Assembly (NCBI RefSeq): GCF_021606685.1
Contig: NZ_WKCB01000010.1
Location: 47,145-111,144 of the forward strand
Reading direction: 5' to 3'
From: Pseudomonas syringae
GTDB taxonomy: Bacteria > Pseudomonadota > Gammaproteobacteria > Pseudomonadales > Pseudomonadaceae
DNA length: 64,000 bases
Shown piece by piece: positions 40,169 to 50,153 of the stretch. The notes under the pieces are model-generated. The model had not been told where the DNA came from, made no database searches, and was given only the letters and a program-made list of their open reading frames with translations. Numbering within the stretch: the stretch's first letter is position 1; the number at the start of each line of letters is the position of its first letter. Made by a program: the position numbers and the translations under genes.

Positions 40169-41389
40169 TCAAAACCGGGCGAGGTCGCCGTAAATCCGTT
40201 CGATACGCACCCAGGCGTCGGTGGCCTGGGCGGTCGCCGTGAGGTACTGGTTGCGCGCCGCGATCAGGGTGCGTTGGGCGTCGAGCACGTCGAGGAAGTT
40301 GAATTTGCCCATCTCGAAACCACGGGTGGCGCTGTCCACCGCGCTCTGGGCGGCAGGCAGGATCTGCTGGTTGAACGCGAGCACTTCGGTGTTCGCGGTT
40401 TGCCACAGGTCCAGGGCCTGGCGGGTTTCGGTGCGCAGGCGCAGTTCGGTGGCGTTGCGCAGGTCGCGGGCCTGGTCGGCGCGGCGGCTGGCCGCGAGCA
40501 CATTGCCCTGGTTGCGGTTGAACAACGGGATCGGCATCGACACGCCGACCAGGTTCACCCGCTCGCGCGCACCAGCGTCGTACTGGCTGCCGATGGACAC
40601 ATCGAGGTCGGGAATCCGCTGGGCCTTTTCCAGGCCGACGTTGGCTTCGCCTTGCAGTATCTGCAGCTCGGCCAAGCGCAACTCCACGGTTTGCTCAAGG
40701 CGCGCCAGCAGTTGGGCGGCGGCTGGCAGAGGCGGTGTGGATTGAGGGTTCGTGGCAACCGCCTGGAAGTCCGGCACGGCGCTGCCGGTACTGGCGGCGA
40801 GGCGGCGGTAGGCGTCGCTGAGGCCGACTTGGGCGCGGTTCAGTTCCAGGCGAATTTCCGACAGCTGCACCTGGGCGCGCGTGGCTTCAACCGGCGAGGT
40901 TTTACCCGCGGTCACACGCCCCTTGGCAACCACCAGGCCGCGCTCGGCCAGGGCCAGGGATCGTTGCGCGAGGTCGAGGCGCTCCTGGGCACGCAGGGCG
41001 CCGTAATAACTGTCGATCACCTCGGCACGCAACAGGTTGCGGCGCTGTTCAAGCGTCAGCGCGGCGGCGTCCTGACCGCGCGTGGCGACGTCAATGCGTG
41101 CGCCGCGTTTGCCGCCCAGTTCCAGGGTCTGGCTGAGTTTTATGCTGGTGGTGCGGCTGTTGCGGCGGGTGTCTTCAGCGTCCCAGGAGGCGACCGGATT
41201 GGGCATCAATCCCGCCTGCTGCCGCACGCCTTGGGCGATGTCGATCTCCCACTGCGCCGCCGCCAAGTCCGGGTTGTTGGCGAAGGCGCTTTGCAAGGCT
41301 GAATCGAGGCTCAGGGTTTGCGCCTGGGTAACACCGGCGGCCACCCATAACAGCGTCGCCCCGACGAGTTTTCTAACGGAAATTGCCAT
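40169..41389 (-). CDS. czcC: TolC-family outer-membrane efflux channel (CzcC-like)
   Basis: The 406-residue precursor starts at the ATG at 41389, which begins a signal peptide (MAISVRKLVGATLLWVAAG, cleaved near AQA); the frame is open 17 codons further. Two OEP repeats with long alpha-helical hairpins follow (LDSALQSAFANNPDL in the first). It is first in the czcCBA operon, and a candidate regulator site and -10 box lie upstream. Confidence 0.92.
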   Translation of the reverse strand: MAISVRKLVGATLLWVAAGVTQAQTLSLDSALQSAFANNPDLAAAQWEIDIAQGVRQQAGLMPNPVASWDAEDTRRNSRTTSIKLSQTLELGGKRGARIDVATRGQDAAALTLEQRRNLLRAEVIDSYYGALRAQERLDLAQRSLALAERGLVVAKGRVTAGKTSPVEATRAQVQLSEIRLELNRAQVGLSDAYRRLAASTGSAVPDFQAVATNPQSTPPLPAAAQLLARLEQTVELRLAELQILQGEANVGLEKAQRIPDLDVSIGSQYDAGARERVNLVGVSMPIPLFNRNQGNVLAASRRADQARDLRNATELRLRTETRQALDLWQTANTEVLAFNQQILPAAQSAVDSATRGFEMGKFNFLDVLDAQRTLIAARNQYLTATAQATDAWVRIERIYGDLARF

Positions 41390-41459
41390 AACGAGAGTTC
41401 CACGCCAATGAAGTCCAAGCGGGGGCAATGTAGCGTTCACGACCTATCAGGGCGGTGGA

Positions 41460-41480
41460 GCAAAGATTACAAATCCGACA
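41460..41480 (-). promoter_or_regulatory. Candidate heavy-metal regulator site upstream of czcC
   Basis: Read on the minus strand, this 21-bp element has core GGATTTGTAAT and matches the porin-upstream site at 15 of 21 positions. A TACATT -10 candidate begins 27 bp downstream (41432 to 41427), almost the same spacing as at czcR. Confidence 0.5.
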
Positions 41481-41631
41481 GTAAAGGCTCTGCGGCGGGG
41501 CTGCCGGGCCAGCACGGCGGGTTGCACCAAAACGGTACATCAGCACTGGGCCACTGCGGGATCAGGTATGCTTTTCAGACAGGAAACAAAAAGAAACAAT
41601 TTTCCCAACCTGTTCGATAAGGAGTCCCGTT

Positions 41632-43002
41632 TTGGAGTTATCGACTGCTGCGTGGATGGTTCACGACACCCGCCTCATGCTCTGCGTTCTACTGGCTATC
41701 GCCAGCATCATTGTGCTGATCAGCGCGACCAAACTGCCACCGTTCCTGTCGATCCTGATCGGCACCTTCATCGCCGGTGTCGGCGCCGGGTTGCCGCCGG
41801 AAGAAGTGGCCAAGGCGTTCAGCAAAGGCGCGGGGGCGATCCTCGGTGAAGCCGGGATCATCATTGCCCTGGGCTCGATGCTCGGCGCGTTGATGGCGGA
41901 ATCCGGCGCGGCCGACCGCATCGCCACCACCTTGCTCGGGCTCGGCAAGGGCAAGTCATTGCCGTGGGTGATGGCACTGGTGGCGATGGTGATCGGCCTG
42001 CCGCTGTTCTTCGAGGTGGGCCTGGTGATGATGGTGCCAATCATCTTCGTGATGGCTAAACGTTCGAACCAGCCGCTGCTGAAAATCGCCATCCCCGCAC
42101 TGGCCGGCATGACCACCCTGCACGCCCTGATGCCACCGCACCCGGGGCCGCTGATCGCAGTGGGCGCGCTGCACGCCGACCTGGGCCTGACCATGCTGCT
42201 GGGCTTTTGCCTCGCGGTGCCTGCGGTGATTCTGGCCGGGCCGCTCTACGGTAACTGGCTGTCCAAACGCCTGCACGTGGACGCACCAGCCGACATCGGC
42301 GCGCTGTTCAGCGCACCGCCAAAGGCACCGCGCCAACCGAGTTTTGGCGTGTCGTTGCTGATCATTCTGTTGCCGGTGATTCTGATGCTGGGCAGCACTT
42401 TGGCCAAAGTCGCACTGCCGGCGGAAAGCAGCGTGGGCCTGGTGCTGAAATTTCTCGGCGAACCGCTGATCGCCCTCGGCCTCGCCGTGATCGCCGCCGT
42501 GATCTGCCTAGGTTGGGCCGCCGGCATGCCGCGCGCCGACGTCGGCAACACCCTGCGCAAAGCCCTCGCGCCCATTGCTGTTTTGCTGCTGACCATCGGC
42601 GCCGGCGGCGGCCTCAAGCAAACCCTGCTGGACGCCGGCGTCAGCCAGGCCATCAGCAAGGTCGCCGAAGGCGCGCACATGCCGTATCTGCTGCTGGCCT
42701 GGCTGATTGCCGTGGCCCTGCGTCAGGCAACAGGCTCGGCGACCGTCGCCACCACCACGACCGCAGGCATCCTCGCGCCGATGATGGCCGGGCTGGCCGC
42801 CACGCAAAGCTCACTGGTGGCACTGGCGATTGGCGCCGGCTCGGTGTTCTTCTGCCACGTCAACGACGCCGGGTTCTGGATGGTGCGTGAGTACTTCGGC
42901 TTGCAGCTGAAGCAGACGATCTGGGTGTGGTCGGTGTTGCAGACGATTGTTTCTGTGGTGGGGCTGGTCGGTACATTGGTGCTGTGGCACTTCTTGACCT
43001 GA
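41632..43002 (+). CDS. GntP-family gluconate:proton symporter
   Basis: The 456-residue membrane protein has about 12-14 segments and the GntP-family region PHPGPLIAVGALHADLG. It starts at a TTG preceded by AAGGAG with ideal spacing; the next ATG, eight codons on, has no ribosome site. It imports gluconate or a related sugar acid. No gluconate kinase or regulator gene is adjacent, so the substrate is tentative. Confidence 0.88.
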   Translation: MELSTAAWMVHDTRLMLCVLLAIASIIVLISATKLPPFLSILIGTFIAGVGAGLPPEEVAKAFSKGAGAILGEAGIIIALGSMLGALMAESGAADRIATTLLGLGKGKSLPWVMALVAMVIGLPLFFEVGLVMMVPIIFVMAKRSNQPLLKIAIPALAGMTTLHALMPPHPGPLIAVGALHADLGLTMLLGFCLAVPAVILAGPLYGNWLSKRLHVDAPADIGALFSAPPKAPRQPSFGVSLLIILLPVILMLGSTLAKVALPAESSVGLVLKFLGEPLIALGLAVIAAVICLGWAAGMPRADVGNTLRKALAPIAVLLLTIGAGGGLKQTLLDAGVSQAISKVAEGAHMPYLLLAWLIAVALRQATGSATVATTTTAGILAPMMAGLAATQSSLVALAIGAGSVFFCHVNDAGFWMVREYFGLQLKQTIWVWSVLQTIVSVVGLVGTLVLWHFLT

Positions 43003-43040
43003 AGATGCCGTTGAGGGGAGGGTTTCTTCCCCTCGCTGTG

Positions 43041-43538
43041 TCAGTGGTGCAACACGAAGCGCGCGTCAAGCTTCCCGAGTAAATCGAAAGTGTTCATATA
43101 AGGGACACCAAACAAAGAGCACACATTGGGAATAGTGTATTTGCGCTTGATGTCAGGGTTATAGACCTCGTGCGTGACAACCACTGCGCCCGTCGTCATT
43201 GCCTTGGCTATCAACCAAGCATCTGCGCCCTCAAGAAACTCTTCCAAAGCACCCGCCTTCATCATCGGTACTTGCTCGGCAATTCTTGAGACGATATTCC
43301 CAAAGGCAGATTGGGTCTGTTGATCACTCGAGTCTTCAAACAGGCCGGCATTACTCTTTACCCATTGGGTCAACTCGTCGTTGCCTTTGGCTAGTTCGTC
43401 CCTGACCGGAACAATACTGGCGATTTCCAAGGCCTGATGCTGCTGAAGTATCCATGCCCAATAGCCTGGGCAAATCGTCATTGCGTAATAACGGTTTTTG
43501 GCCTCAATCAGCGTATTCGAATCCAATAGGTGCTTCAT
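43041..43538 (-). CDS. DUF4411 PIN-like putative toxin
   Basis: The 165-residue protein has N-terminal LLDSNTLIEAKNRYY and a later acidic stretch (LEGADAWLIAKA) with VVVTHE, the acidic-residue pattern of PIN-domain nucleases, in the form of DUF4411. It overlaps the upstream HTH-metallopeptidase gene by 4 bp (ATGA). Such pairs are predicted toxin-antitoxin modules in which the PIN protein is an RNase. Base composition is AT-richer than its neighbours, suggesting transfer. Confidence 0.75.
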   Translation of the reverse strand: MKHLLDSNTLIEAKNRYYAMTICPGYWAWILQQHQALEIASIVPVRDELAKGNDELTQWVKSNAGLFEDSSDQQTQSAFGNIVSRIAEQVPMMKAGALEEFLEGADAWLIAKAMTTGAVVVTHEVYNPDIKRKYTIPNVCSLFGVPYMNTFDLLGKLDARFVLHH

Positions 43539-44671
43539 GCCGACAGCTTCATCCCATAAGTCTTCAACTTGGCGGGCTGAACACCCAGCAGTTTTCCTGC
43601 GTCTCGCAACAAAATCCGCCCGCTCTGTGCTTCTGCGAGAACGGCCTTGCTTAACCGGGTGCTGTTCCTGATAGCCGCGGTGCGATAGTAGTCCCCGCCA
43701 TTACCGTCTTTATCTCGAAACTCCTGCAAGATCCGACGATAGTAAGCGCCGTATTGATCATTACTGATGTAGCCAAGATCAAGGGCTCGCCGGGCAATTA
43801 CAAGCGTGCTGACGCGAAAGCGCCCGGCCAGGGGCACGAGGTTTTCTTCCCAGTGAACACCCAAATCCCAGTGCACTCGAAAAACATGTTCCGGCGCCAG
43901 AAACTCTCCCGCCACCGCGTTGCAGAAGGCTTCTTCTTGGCGGGCACTTTGACTGCTGCCATCAGGCACGCCCGTGCTACCAATCCAGATATGCGCCAGT
44001 TCATGCATCAATGTAAAAAGCCGTGCCGTAGGCGCGTCCGCACTGTTGATGAAAACTACGGGGGCCATAGCGTTGCTGATCGCAAACCCTCGAAACTCAC
44101 TGACATCAAGCTTCCTGTGGGTGTTGCCCAAGGCAACACCGCTGCGCATGATGAGAATTCCGGCCTCCTCCGCACCGCTCACCAGAGCCCTCACATAGTC
44201 CTCATAACCCATTCGAGCAAAGGCATCCGTTACGCCAAGTACGCGACGAATATCTGCCACCACATCTTTGATGGGCGAACGGCAATTGAAACTTCCCACG
44301 AAGGACAGAGGGGAACGCTCGTGATCCTGCAAATACTCCAAGTACCAGTCTTGCTTACGGAGCACGTCTCTCACCGTGTCCATCAGGTTCAAGCTGGGCT
44401 TGTCTGGGAAAACGCCACCCACAGTACGCAGGTCAGGAAGAGGGAGATGCTCGGGCGGAGGTGCACTGAGAAAGAGATAGCCAAAGGGGACATGCACAAG
44501 GGCGGCCCACTTTTGCGCCTGGTTGAAGGTGGGAAAGCTCCGACCGCCTTCCCACTCCTTCAGCCTTTCCAATTTGACCATGAGGCCTTTGGCAACCTGC
44601 GCTTCAGACAGCCCCGCCCGCTGGCGAGACCAAGACAGGATTGCATGGTTGATATAGGCGGTCTGAGTCAT
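43535..44671 (-). CDS. XRE-HTH/ImmA-IrrE metallopeptidase, putative antitoxin partner
   Basis: The 378-residue protein joins an N-terminal helix-turn-helix (about 13-67, SEAQVAKGLMVKLERLKEWEGG) to a COG2856 zinc peptidase domain with HELAH at 223-227 and the downstream ligand region QEEAFCNAVAGEFLAP. In this family the HTH represses the operon and the peptidase is thought to act on a partner. It is the first gene of the pair and has its own promoter just upstream. Base composition is lower in GC than the flanking transporter genes. Confidence 0.82.
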   Translation of the reverse strand: MTQTAYINHAILSWSRQRAGLSEAQVAKGLMVKLERLKEWEGGRSFPTFNQAQKWAALVHVPFGYLFLSAPPPEHLPLPDLRTVGGVFPDKPSLNLMDTVRDVLRKQDWYLEYLQDHERSPLSFVGSFNCRSPIKDVVADIRRVLGVTDAFARMGYEDYVRALVSGAEEAGILIMRSGVALGNTHRKLDVSEFRGFAISNAMAPVVFINSADAPTARLFTLMHELAHIWIGSTGVPDGSSQSARQEEAFCNAVAGEFLAPEHVFRVHWDLGVHWEENLVPLAGRFRVSTLVIARRALDLGYISNDQYGAYYRRILQEFRDKDGNGGDYYRTAAIRNSTRLSKAVLAEAQSGRILLRDAGKLLGVQPAKLKTYGMKLSA

Positions 44672-44703
44672 GGAGGAAGATGTGCTCGTCAGGAATGGAC
44701 GTG

Positions 44704-44732
44704 ACTATAGGAGCGCCCCCCCTACCCGTCAA
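44704..44732 (-). promoter_or_regulatory. Sigma70-like promoter of the HTH-peptidase/DUF4411 operon
   Basis: On the minus strand, TTGACG (44732-44727), a 17-bp spacer and TATAGT (44709-44704). The -35 box directly abuts the stop codon of the upstream MFS gene. Transcription would start about 26 nt before the ATG at 44671. Confidence 0.65.
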
Positions 44733-46046
44733 TTAATGGCCCCAAGTGCCATTTGTAACAGCATCTACCGTGTGGCGCTTGCCAAACAGCGCCACACTCC
44801 CCACCCCTACCGCGCCCATCACCACGCAATAGCCCACGCAAATCCACGGGCTGGTGGGCATCAGCGCAATCAGCAGCAGCGGCGTGGTACTCGCCCATAG
44901 TGCGTAGGCAATGTTGTAGGTGAACGAAATCCCAGACACCCGCACCGGCGCCGGAAACAGCCCGACCATCACCGACGGCACCGCGCCCACCACCCCGCAA
45001 CTCAGGCCCGCCACGGCATACGCCGCGCCGAGCCAGATGCCACCACTGATCAGGCTGGCGTACAGGACGGCAATGCCCACCGGCAGCAACAGGCTGTAGA
45101 CCAGCACCGCGCGCCAGGCGCCGATGCGGTCCACCAACAGGCCGGCGAACACGCAACCGATATTCAGAAAGACAATGCCCAGCGCGCTCAAGGCGAAGGT
45201 GTGGCTGGGGCTCATGCCGAAGGTTTTCTGCATCATGGTCGGGGTGATGACGACGAGTACCACCACGGCCGAGGTGAGCACGCAGGTGAGGATCATTGCC
45301 GGCAGCAGCACGGCGCGGTGGTCACGCAGCACGGTGCGCAACGGCAGTTCGGCGGCGGCCTGGCGGCGGGCCTGCATTTCGAGGAACACCGGGGTTTCGC
45401 TGAGCCAACGGCGCAACCACACGCCGATCACGCCGAACACACCGCCGAGCAGGAAGGGAAAACGCCAGGCGTAATCGAGGATTTCCGCCGGGGTGAAGAC
45501 TTGTGCCAGCAGCGTCGCCGTGAGCGCGCCGAGCAGGTAACCAAAGGTCAGGCCGGCTTGCAGGAAGCCCAGGGCGTAGCCGCGGTGGTGGCGCGGCGCG
45601 TGCTCGGCCACGAAGGTCCACGCGCTGGGCACTTCGCCGCCGACAGCCGCGCCCTGTAGCACGCGCAGCGCCAGCAGGATCAGCGGTGCGAAATAGCCGA
45701 TTTGCGCGTAGGTCGGCATGATCCCGATCAGCAGGCACGGCAACGCCATCATCAGGATGCTCAGGCTGAACACGCGCTTGCGCCCCAGGTGATCGGCAAA
45801 GTGCGCCATCAGGATGCCGCCCAGCGGGCGGGCCAGGTAGCCGGTCACAAAGATGCCGAAGCTTTGCAGCAGGCGCAGCCATTCGGGCATTTCCGGCGGG
45901 AAAAACAATTGGCTGAGGGTGAGCGCAAAGAACACGAAAATAATGAAGTCGTAGATTTCCAGGGCACCGCCCAGGGCGGCCAGGCCCAGGGTTTTGTAGT
46001 CGGAGCGGGAAAATCGCTGCGCCTGTGGAACAGAGGTGGCAGTCAT
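44733..46046 (-). CDS. MFS transporter, metabolite:H+ symporter (MHS) family
   Basis: The 437-residue protein has 12 membrane segments and MHS-type motifs: GYLARPLGGILMAHFADHLGRKRVF between segments 2 and 3, and RVLQGAAVGGEVPSAWTFVAEHAP. Relatives import citrate, alpha-ketoglutarate, shikimate or other organic acids. It is divergent from the AtoE-type transporter across 183 bp. The substrate is unknown. Confidence 0.87.
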   Translation of the reverse strand: MTATSVPQAQRFSRSDYKTLGLAALGGALEIYDFIIFVFFALTLSQLFFPPEMPEWLRLLQSFGIFVTGYLARPLGGILMAHFADHLGRKRVFSLSILMMALPCLLIGIMPTYAQIGYFAPLILLALRVLQGAAVGGEVPSAWTFVAEHAPRHHRGYALGFLQAGLTFGYLLGALTATLLAQVFTPAEILDYAWRFPFLLGGVFGVIGVWLRRWLSETPVFLEMQARRQAAAELPLRTVLRDHRAVLLPAMILTCVLTSAVVVLVVITPTMMQKTFGMSPSHTFALSALGIVFLNIGCVFAGLLVDRIGAWRAVLVYSLLLPVGIAVLYASLISGGIWLGAAYAVAGLSCGVVGAVPSVMVGLFPAPVRVSGISFTYNIAYALWASTTPLLLIALMPTSPWICVGYCVVMGAVGVGSVALFGKRHTVDAVTNGTWGH

Positions 46047-46229
46047 GAAGAAGCTCGGCAGACAAACAAAATGGCGTGCAGGTTATGAGCTGAACCGAAT
46101 GATGGCAATCACAGCAGATATATTTGTTTTCCTCATGGATCGATGAAGATAACTGCATTCCCATATCAATGGCCGTGGAGGAACATGCGCGCAAACTGCC
46201 CCCCATAATAAATACAAGAGGTACGACTC

Positions 46230-47648
46230 GTGGCCGATGCTATCGAAGAAAGCCGCTATGCCCGATTTGCCCTGCGTTGTTCCAACTTCGCCGAACGCTG
46301 GTTCCCTGACTCCTGGGTGTTCGCCGCCCTCGCCGTGATCATCGTGGCCGTAGCCACCCTGGGCATGGGCGCCGCACCGACCGAGGCCGCCAAGGCCTTT
46401 GGCGACGGGTTTTGGAGCTTGATCCCGTTCACCATGCAGATGGCCTTCGTGGTGATCGGCGGGTATGTGGTCGCCAGCTCGCCGCCCGCCGTGAAGCTGA
46501 TTGACCGCCTGGCGCGCATCCCGAAAAACGGCCGCTCGGCCGTGGCCTGGGTGGCGTTGATTTCCATGCTGGCCTCATTGCTCAACTGGGGGCTGTCCCT
46601 GGTGTTCGGCGGTTTGCTGGTACGCGCACTGGCCCGTCGCACCGATTTGCGCATGGATTACCGCGCAGCCGGTGCTGCGGCCTACCTGGGCCTGGGCGCG
46701 GTGTGGGCGCTGGGGTTGTCGTCGTCGGCTGCGCAATTGCAGGCCAACCCGGCCAGCTTGCCGCCGTCGATCCTGTCGATCACCGGGATGATCCCGTTCA
46801 CCGAGACTATCTTCCTGTGGCAATCCGGCGTGCTGTTGCTGGCGCTGATCGTGGTATCGCTGATCATCGCCTACGCCACCGCTCCCGGCCCGAACAGCGC
46901 CCGTGACGCCAAGGCCTGCGGCGTCGACCCGGCCTTCAACCTGCCCAAGCCGCAACCGCCGACCCGCCCCGGCGAATGGCTGGAACACAGCCCGTTGCTG
47001 ACCATCCTGTTGGCACTGCTGGCCGCCGGCTGGTTGTTCCACGAGTTTTCGACCAAGCCGGCGATCAGCGCCATCTCGGGGCTCAACACATATAACTTCC
47101 TGTTCATCATGGTGGGTGCCCTGCTGCACTGGCGCCCGCGCAGCTTCCTCGATGCCGTGGCCCGCGCCGTGCCGACCACCACCGGCGTGCTGATCCAGTT
47201 CCCGCTGTACGGTTCGATCGCCGCGCTGATGACCGTGGTCAAGGGCGGTGACGGCCAGACCCTGGCGCACCATATCTCGACCTTCTTCACCTCCATCGCC
47301 TCCCACGACACCTACGCGCTGCTGATGGGCGTGTACTCGGCGGTGCTGGGCTTCTTTATCCCGTCGGGCGGCGGCAAGTGGATCATCGAAGCGCCCTACG
47401 TGATGCAGGTTGCCAACGACCTGCAATACCACCTGGGCTGGGCCGTGCAGATCTATAACGCGGCCGAGGCGCTGCCGAACCTGATCAACCCGTTCTATAT
47501 GTTGCCGCTGCTGGGGGTGCTGGGGCTCAAGGCGCGGGACTTGATCGGGTTCTCCTTTGTGCAACTGCTGGTGCACACCCCGCTGGTGCTGTTTTTGCTG
47601 TGGGCACTGGGCACGACCTTGAAGTATTTGCCGCCCGTCATGCCATAA
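46230..47648 (+). CDS. Short-chain fatty acid transporter (AtoE family)
   Basis: The 472-residue membrane protein has a GTG start. The AtoE-type pattern is seen in RFALRCSNFAERWFPDSWVFA at the N-terminus and LLNWGLSLVFGGLLVRALARR. Members import acetoacetate, butyrate or other short-chain acids. No ketoacid-CoA transferase or thiolase gene is next to it, so the substrate is inferred from family only. Confidence 0.85.
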   Translation: MADAIEESRYARFALRCSNFAERWFPDSWVFAALAVIIVAVATLGMGAAPTEAAKAFGDGFWSLIPFTMQMAFVVIGGYVVASSPPAVKLIDRLARIPKNGRSAVAWVALISMLASLLNWGLSLVFGGLLVRALARRTDLRMDYRAAGAAAYLGLGAVWALGLSSSAAQLQANPASLPPSILSITGMIPFTETIFLWQSGVLLLALIVVSLIIAYATAPGPNSARDAKACGVDPAFNLPKPQPPTRPGEWLEHSPLLTILLALLAAGWLFHEFSTKPAISAISGLNTYNFLFIMVGALLHWRPRSFLDAVARAVPTTTGVLIQFPLYGSIAALMTVVKGGDGQTLAHHISTFFTSIASHDTYALLMGVYSAVLGFFIPSGGGKWIIEAPYVMQVANDLQYHLGWAVQIYNAAEALPNLINPFYMLPLLGVLGLKARDLIGFSFVQLLVHTPLVLFLLWALGTTLKYLPPVMP

Positions 47649-47657
47649 CGCGGTCAG

Positions 47658-47747
47658 TGTGGGAGCGGGCTTGCTCGCGAAAGCGGTGGATCATTCAGCA
47701 CATGTTTCGCTGACAGACCGCCTTCGCGAGCACGCGCGCTCGCACAT
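47658..47747 (+). repeat. Degraded REPIN
   Basis: The left arm is a standard TGTGGGAGCGGGCTTGCTCG REP; the right arm is its inverse with several changes (CACGCGCGCTCGCACA). It lies 9 bp after the AtoE gene and may serve as its 3' hairpin. Confidence 0.8.
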
Positions 47748-47909
47748 TTATAGTTGCGCGGTGTCAGGCGCACAGGCGCTGAAAGCCGCTTTTCTGACGA
47801 GATATGTGGGACTTTCCCGCCCCCGGCAACCGCCCGCGCTGACTTCCCCCGCCAGCACCTTTGATTAACCTCTCTCGGATGCCCCTTCACACACGCCAAG
47901 GACAATCCG

Positions 47910-48230
47910 ATGACGCCCATCTCCAAATCGCTGGAAGAGTTGATCAATGCTATTTACAAGGACGGCAGCGTGTCGTTCGTCGAATATCAGGGCCTGCGCG
48001 ACAACGCCGATTGCCGCATGGCCACCGTTATCAAGGAGTTTGGCCTGCACAACAATGTGACAGCTTTCCAAAAGGCCATGGACGTAGCCATGCAGCTGCT
48101 GCAGACCAGTGTCATCGATGCCAAAAAAGCCAAGCTGACCGACACCGGGGAGGCCATCGTCAAGGATGCGCTGACGGCCCAGGTGGAGTATTTGCGCGCC
48201 GGCAGCGAATTGGCGCTGCGCTTGCTGTGA
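47910..48230 (+). CDS. Conserved small protein of unknown function
   Basis: The 106-residue soluble, mainly helical protein has no signal peptide, membrane segment or motif I recognise. The ATG at 47910 follows AAGGACAATCCG. Codon use is typical of the genome. It stands alone before the phosphoesterase gene. Confidence 0.65.
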   Translation: MTPISKSLEELINAIYKDGSVSFVEYQGLRDNADCRMATVIKEFGLHNNVTAFQKAMDVAMQLLQTSVIDAKKAKLTDTGEAIVKDALTAQVEYLRAGSELALRLL

Positions 48231-48330
48231 CCGGCCTGTAGCGTGCAACGCTTTGTCTTCGTTGCGTCACATTCGATTGCTACCGTCCTGCGAAATATTT
48301 TGAAACATTCACCCGCAGGGACTCCCAGTA

Positions 48331-50031
48331 ATGAGTGACGAGCACGAAGACCGCCCTTCCCACGATTGCGCCGCCCAGCCGCCAGTGGACACCAGCCGCC
48401 GGCGCTTCCTGGGCGGCGCGGCGGTGCTGGGGGTGGGCGCGACCTTGAGTGCTTGTGGCAACACCGGCGAAGCACCAAGCAAACCGGCGAAGCGGCCGCT
48501 CACCGCCAAAGAACTCGACAACGCCCTGCACGAGCAGGTGAAAACCGTAGTGGTGATCTACGCCGAGAACCGCAGTTTCAACAACCTGTTTGCGGATTTT
48601 CCTGGCGTAGAGAAACCGCTGTCGGCGCTCTCCGCCAGCGACGCCCTGCAACGTGATCGCGACGCCAGCGTGCTGCCCAGCCTGCCCCCCGCCTGGGGCG
48701 GCGTATTGCAAGTCGGCCCACAAAGCGTGGACGGGGTGACCTACCCCAGCGACGTGCAATTCCAGGAAAACCTGCCCAATGCACCGTTCGCCCTCAAAGG
48801 CCCGAATGCCGAAGACCTGCCCTTGAGCCTCGTCACCCGTGATCTGTGGCACGTGTTCTACCAGAACCAGATGCAGATCAACGGCGGCAAGAACGACGGT
48901 TTCGTTGCCTGGGCCGATTCCGGCGGGCTGGTGATGGGCCATTACGCCCAAAGCCGTTATTCCCTGCGGCTGTGGGATGTGGCCAAGGAGTTCGTGCTCT
49001 GCGACAACTTCTTCCAGGGCGCGTTTGGCGGCTCGTTCCTTAACCATCAATACCTGATCAGCGCCACCGCGCCGTTTTATCCGAATGCCACGCAATCGGT
49101 AGCCAAGGCGCAGATTGCCACGCTGCAAAGTGACGACCCCACCGACCCGCGCCTCAAGCCGATGGAGACATCCCCGGCCAGCGCCATGACCGGCCCACCG
49201 CAGTTCGGCCCCAGCGCGCTGACGCCCGACGGTTACGCCGTGAACACCCTGGCCCCGCCCTACTGGCCGACCTGGATTCGCGACCCGCAGAACCCGGATT
49301 ACTCAAAGCCCGACCTGCCCAACGTGCTGGTGCCGCAAACCCACGAGCATATCGGCGACAAGCTGTCGAAAAAAAACGTCGACTGGGCCTGGTACGCCGG
49401 GGCATGGCAGGCGACGCTGGATCAGTTCAAGGATTCGGGCGGCATCCCGAAAATCCCCAACTTCCAGTACCACCACCAGCCATTCAACTACTTCAAGCAA
49501 CAAGGCCCGCAACACCGCGCCGAGCGCGACAAACGCCTGCGCGACGGCGGGCTGGGGGACGAGTCGAGCACCAACCGGTTCTTCGCCGACGCCCAGGCCG
49601 GCAAGCTGCCCGCCGTTACGTTCTACAAACCCCAGGGCAACCTCAACATGCACGCCGGTTACGCCGACGTGGCGTCGGGCGACCGCCATATCGCCCGCGC
49701 CCTCAAGGTGCTGCAGGAAAGCCCGCAATGGAACAACATGGTCGTGGTGGTGACGGTCGACGAAAACGGCGGTTGGTGGGACCACGTAGCGCCGCCCAAA
49801 GGCGACCGCTGGGGCCCGGGCACGCGGATACCGGCGCTGGTCGTTTCGCCCTTCGCACGCAAAGGCACGGTGGACCATACGGTGTACGACACCGCGTCGA
49901 TCCTGCGCCTGATCACGCGGGTGTTCCAGCTGGAAAAACTCGACGGCCTCAAGCAACGTGATGACGCGATGCTCGCCCGTGGCCAGAAGCCCATGGGGGA
50001 TTTGAGCAACGCATTGCAGTTCGACCTGTAG
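48331..50031 (+). CDS. Tat-exported acid phosphatase/phospholipase C-family phosphoesterase
   Basis: The 566-residue precursor has a twin-arginine signal (TSRRRFLGGAAVLGVGATLSAC) that also resembles a lipobox. The mature part shows AENRSFNNLFADFPG (metal-binding Glu/Asn region), QMQINGGKNDGFVAW, and VTVDENGGWWDHVAPP near 475, typical of the AcpA/PLC phosphoesterase superfamily. It probably releases phosphate from extracellular phosphoesters or phospholipids. A dedicated regulator is not adjacent. Confidence 0.85.
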   Translation: MSDEHEDRPSHDCAAQPPVDTSRRRFLGGAAVLGVGATLSACGNTGEAPSKPAKRPLTAKELDNALHEQVKTVVVIYAENRSFNNLFADFPGVEKPLSALSASDALQRDRDASVLPSLPPAWGGVLQVGPQSVDGVTYPSDVQFQENLPNAPFALKGPNAEDLPLSLVTRDLWHVFYQNQMQINGGKNDGFVAWADSGGLVMGHYAQSRYSLRLWDVAKEFVLCDNFFQGAFGGSFLNHQYLISATAPFYPNATQSVAKAQIATLQSDDPTDPRLKPMETSPASAMTGPPQFGPSALTPDGYAVNTLAPPYWPTWIRDPQNPDYSKPDLPNVLVPQTHEHIGDKLSKKNVDWAWYAGAWQATLDQFKDSGGIPKIPNFQYHHQPFNYFKQQGPQHRAERDKRLRDGGLGDESSTNRFFADAQAGKLPAVTFYKPQGNLNMHAGYADVASGDRHIARALKVLQESPQWNNMVVVVTVDENGGWWDHVAPPKGDRWGPGTRIPALVVSPFARKGTVDHTVYDTASILRLITRVFQLEKLDGLKQRDDAMLARGQKPMGDLSNALQFDL

Positions 50032-50153
50032 GTTTTCTTATCCAATAGCGACACGCCCGGCGATTTAGTACGCGGGTTTCCTGGTCAGCCGCTACTGTGT
50101 GGAAGTGGGCTTTCATCCCGCGCAGACGGGCTTTCGCTGACAAGGAACCAACT

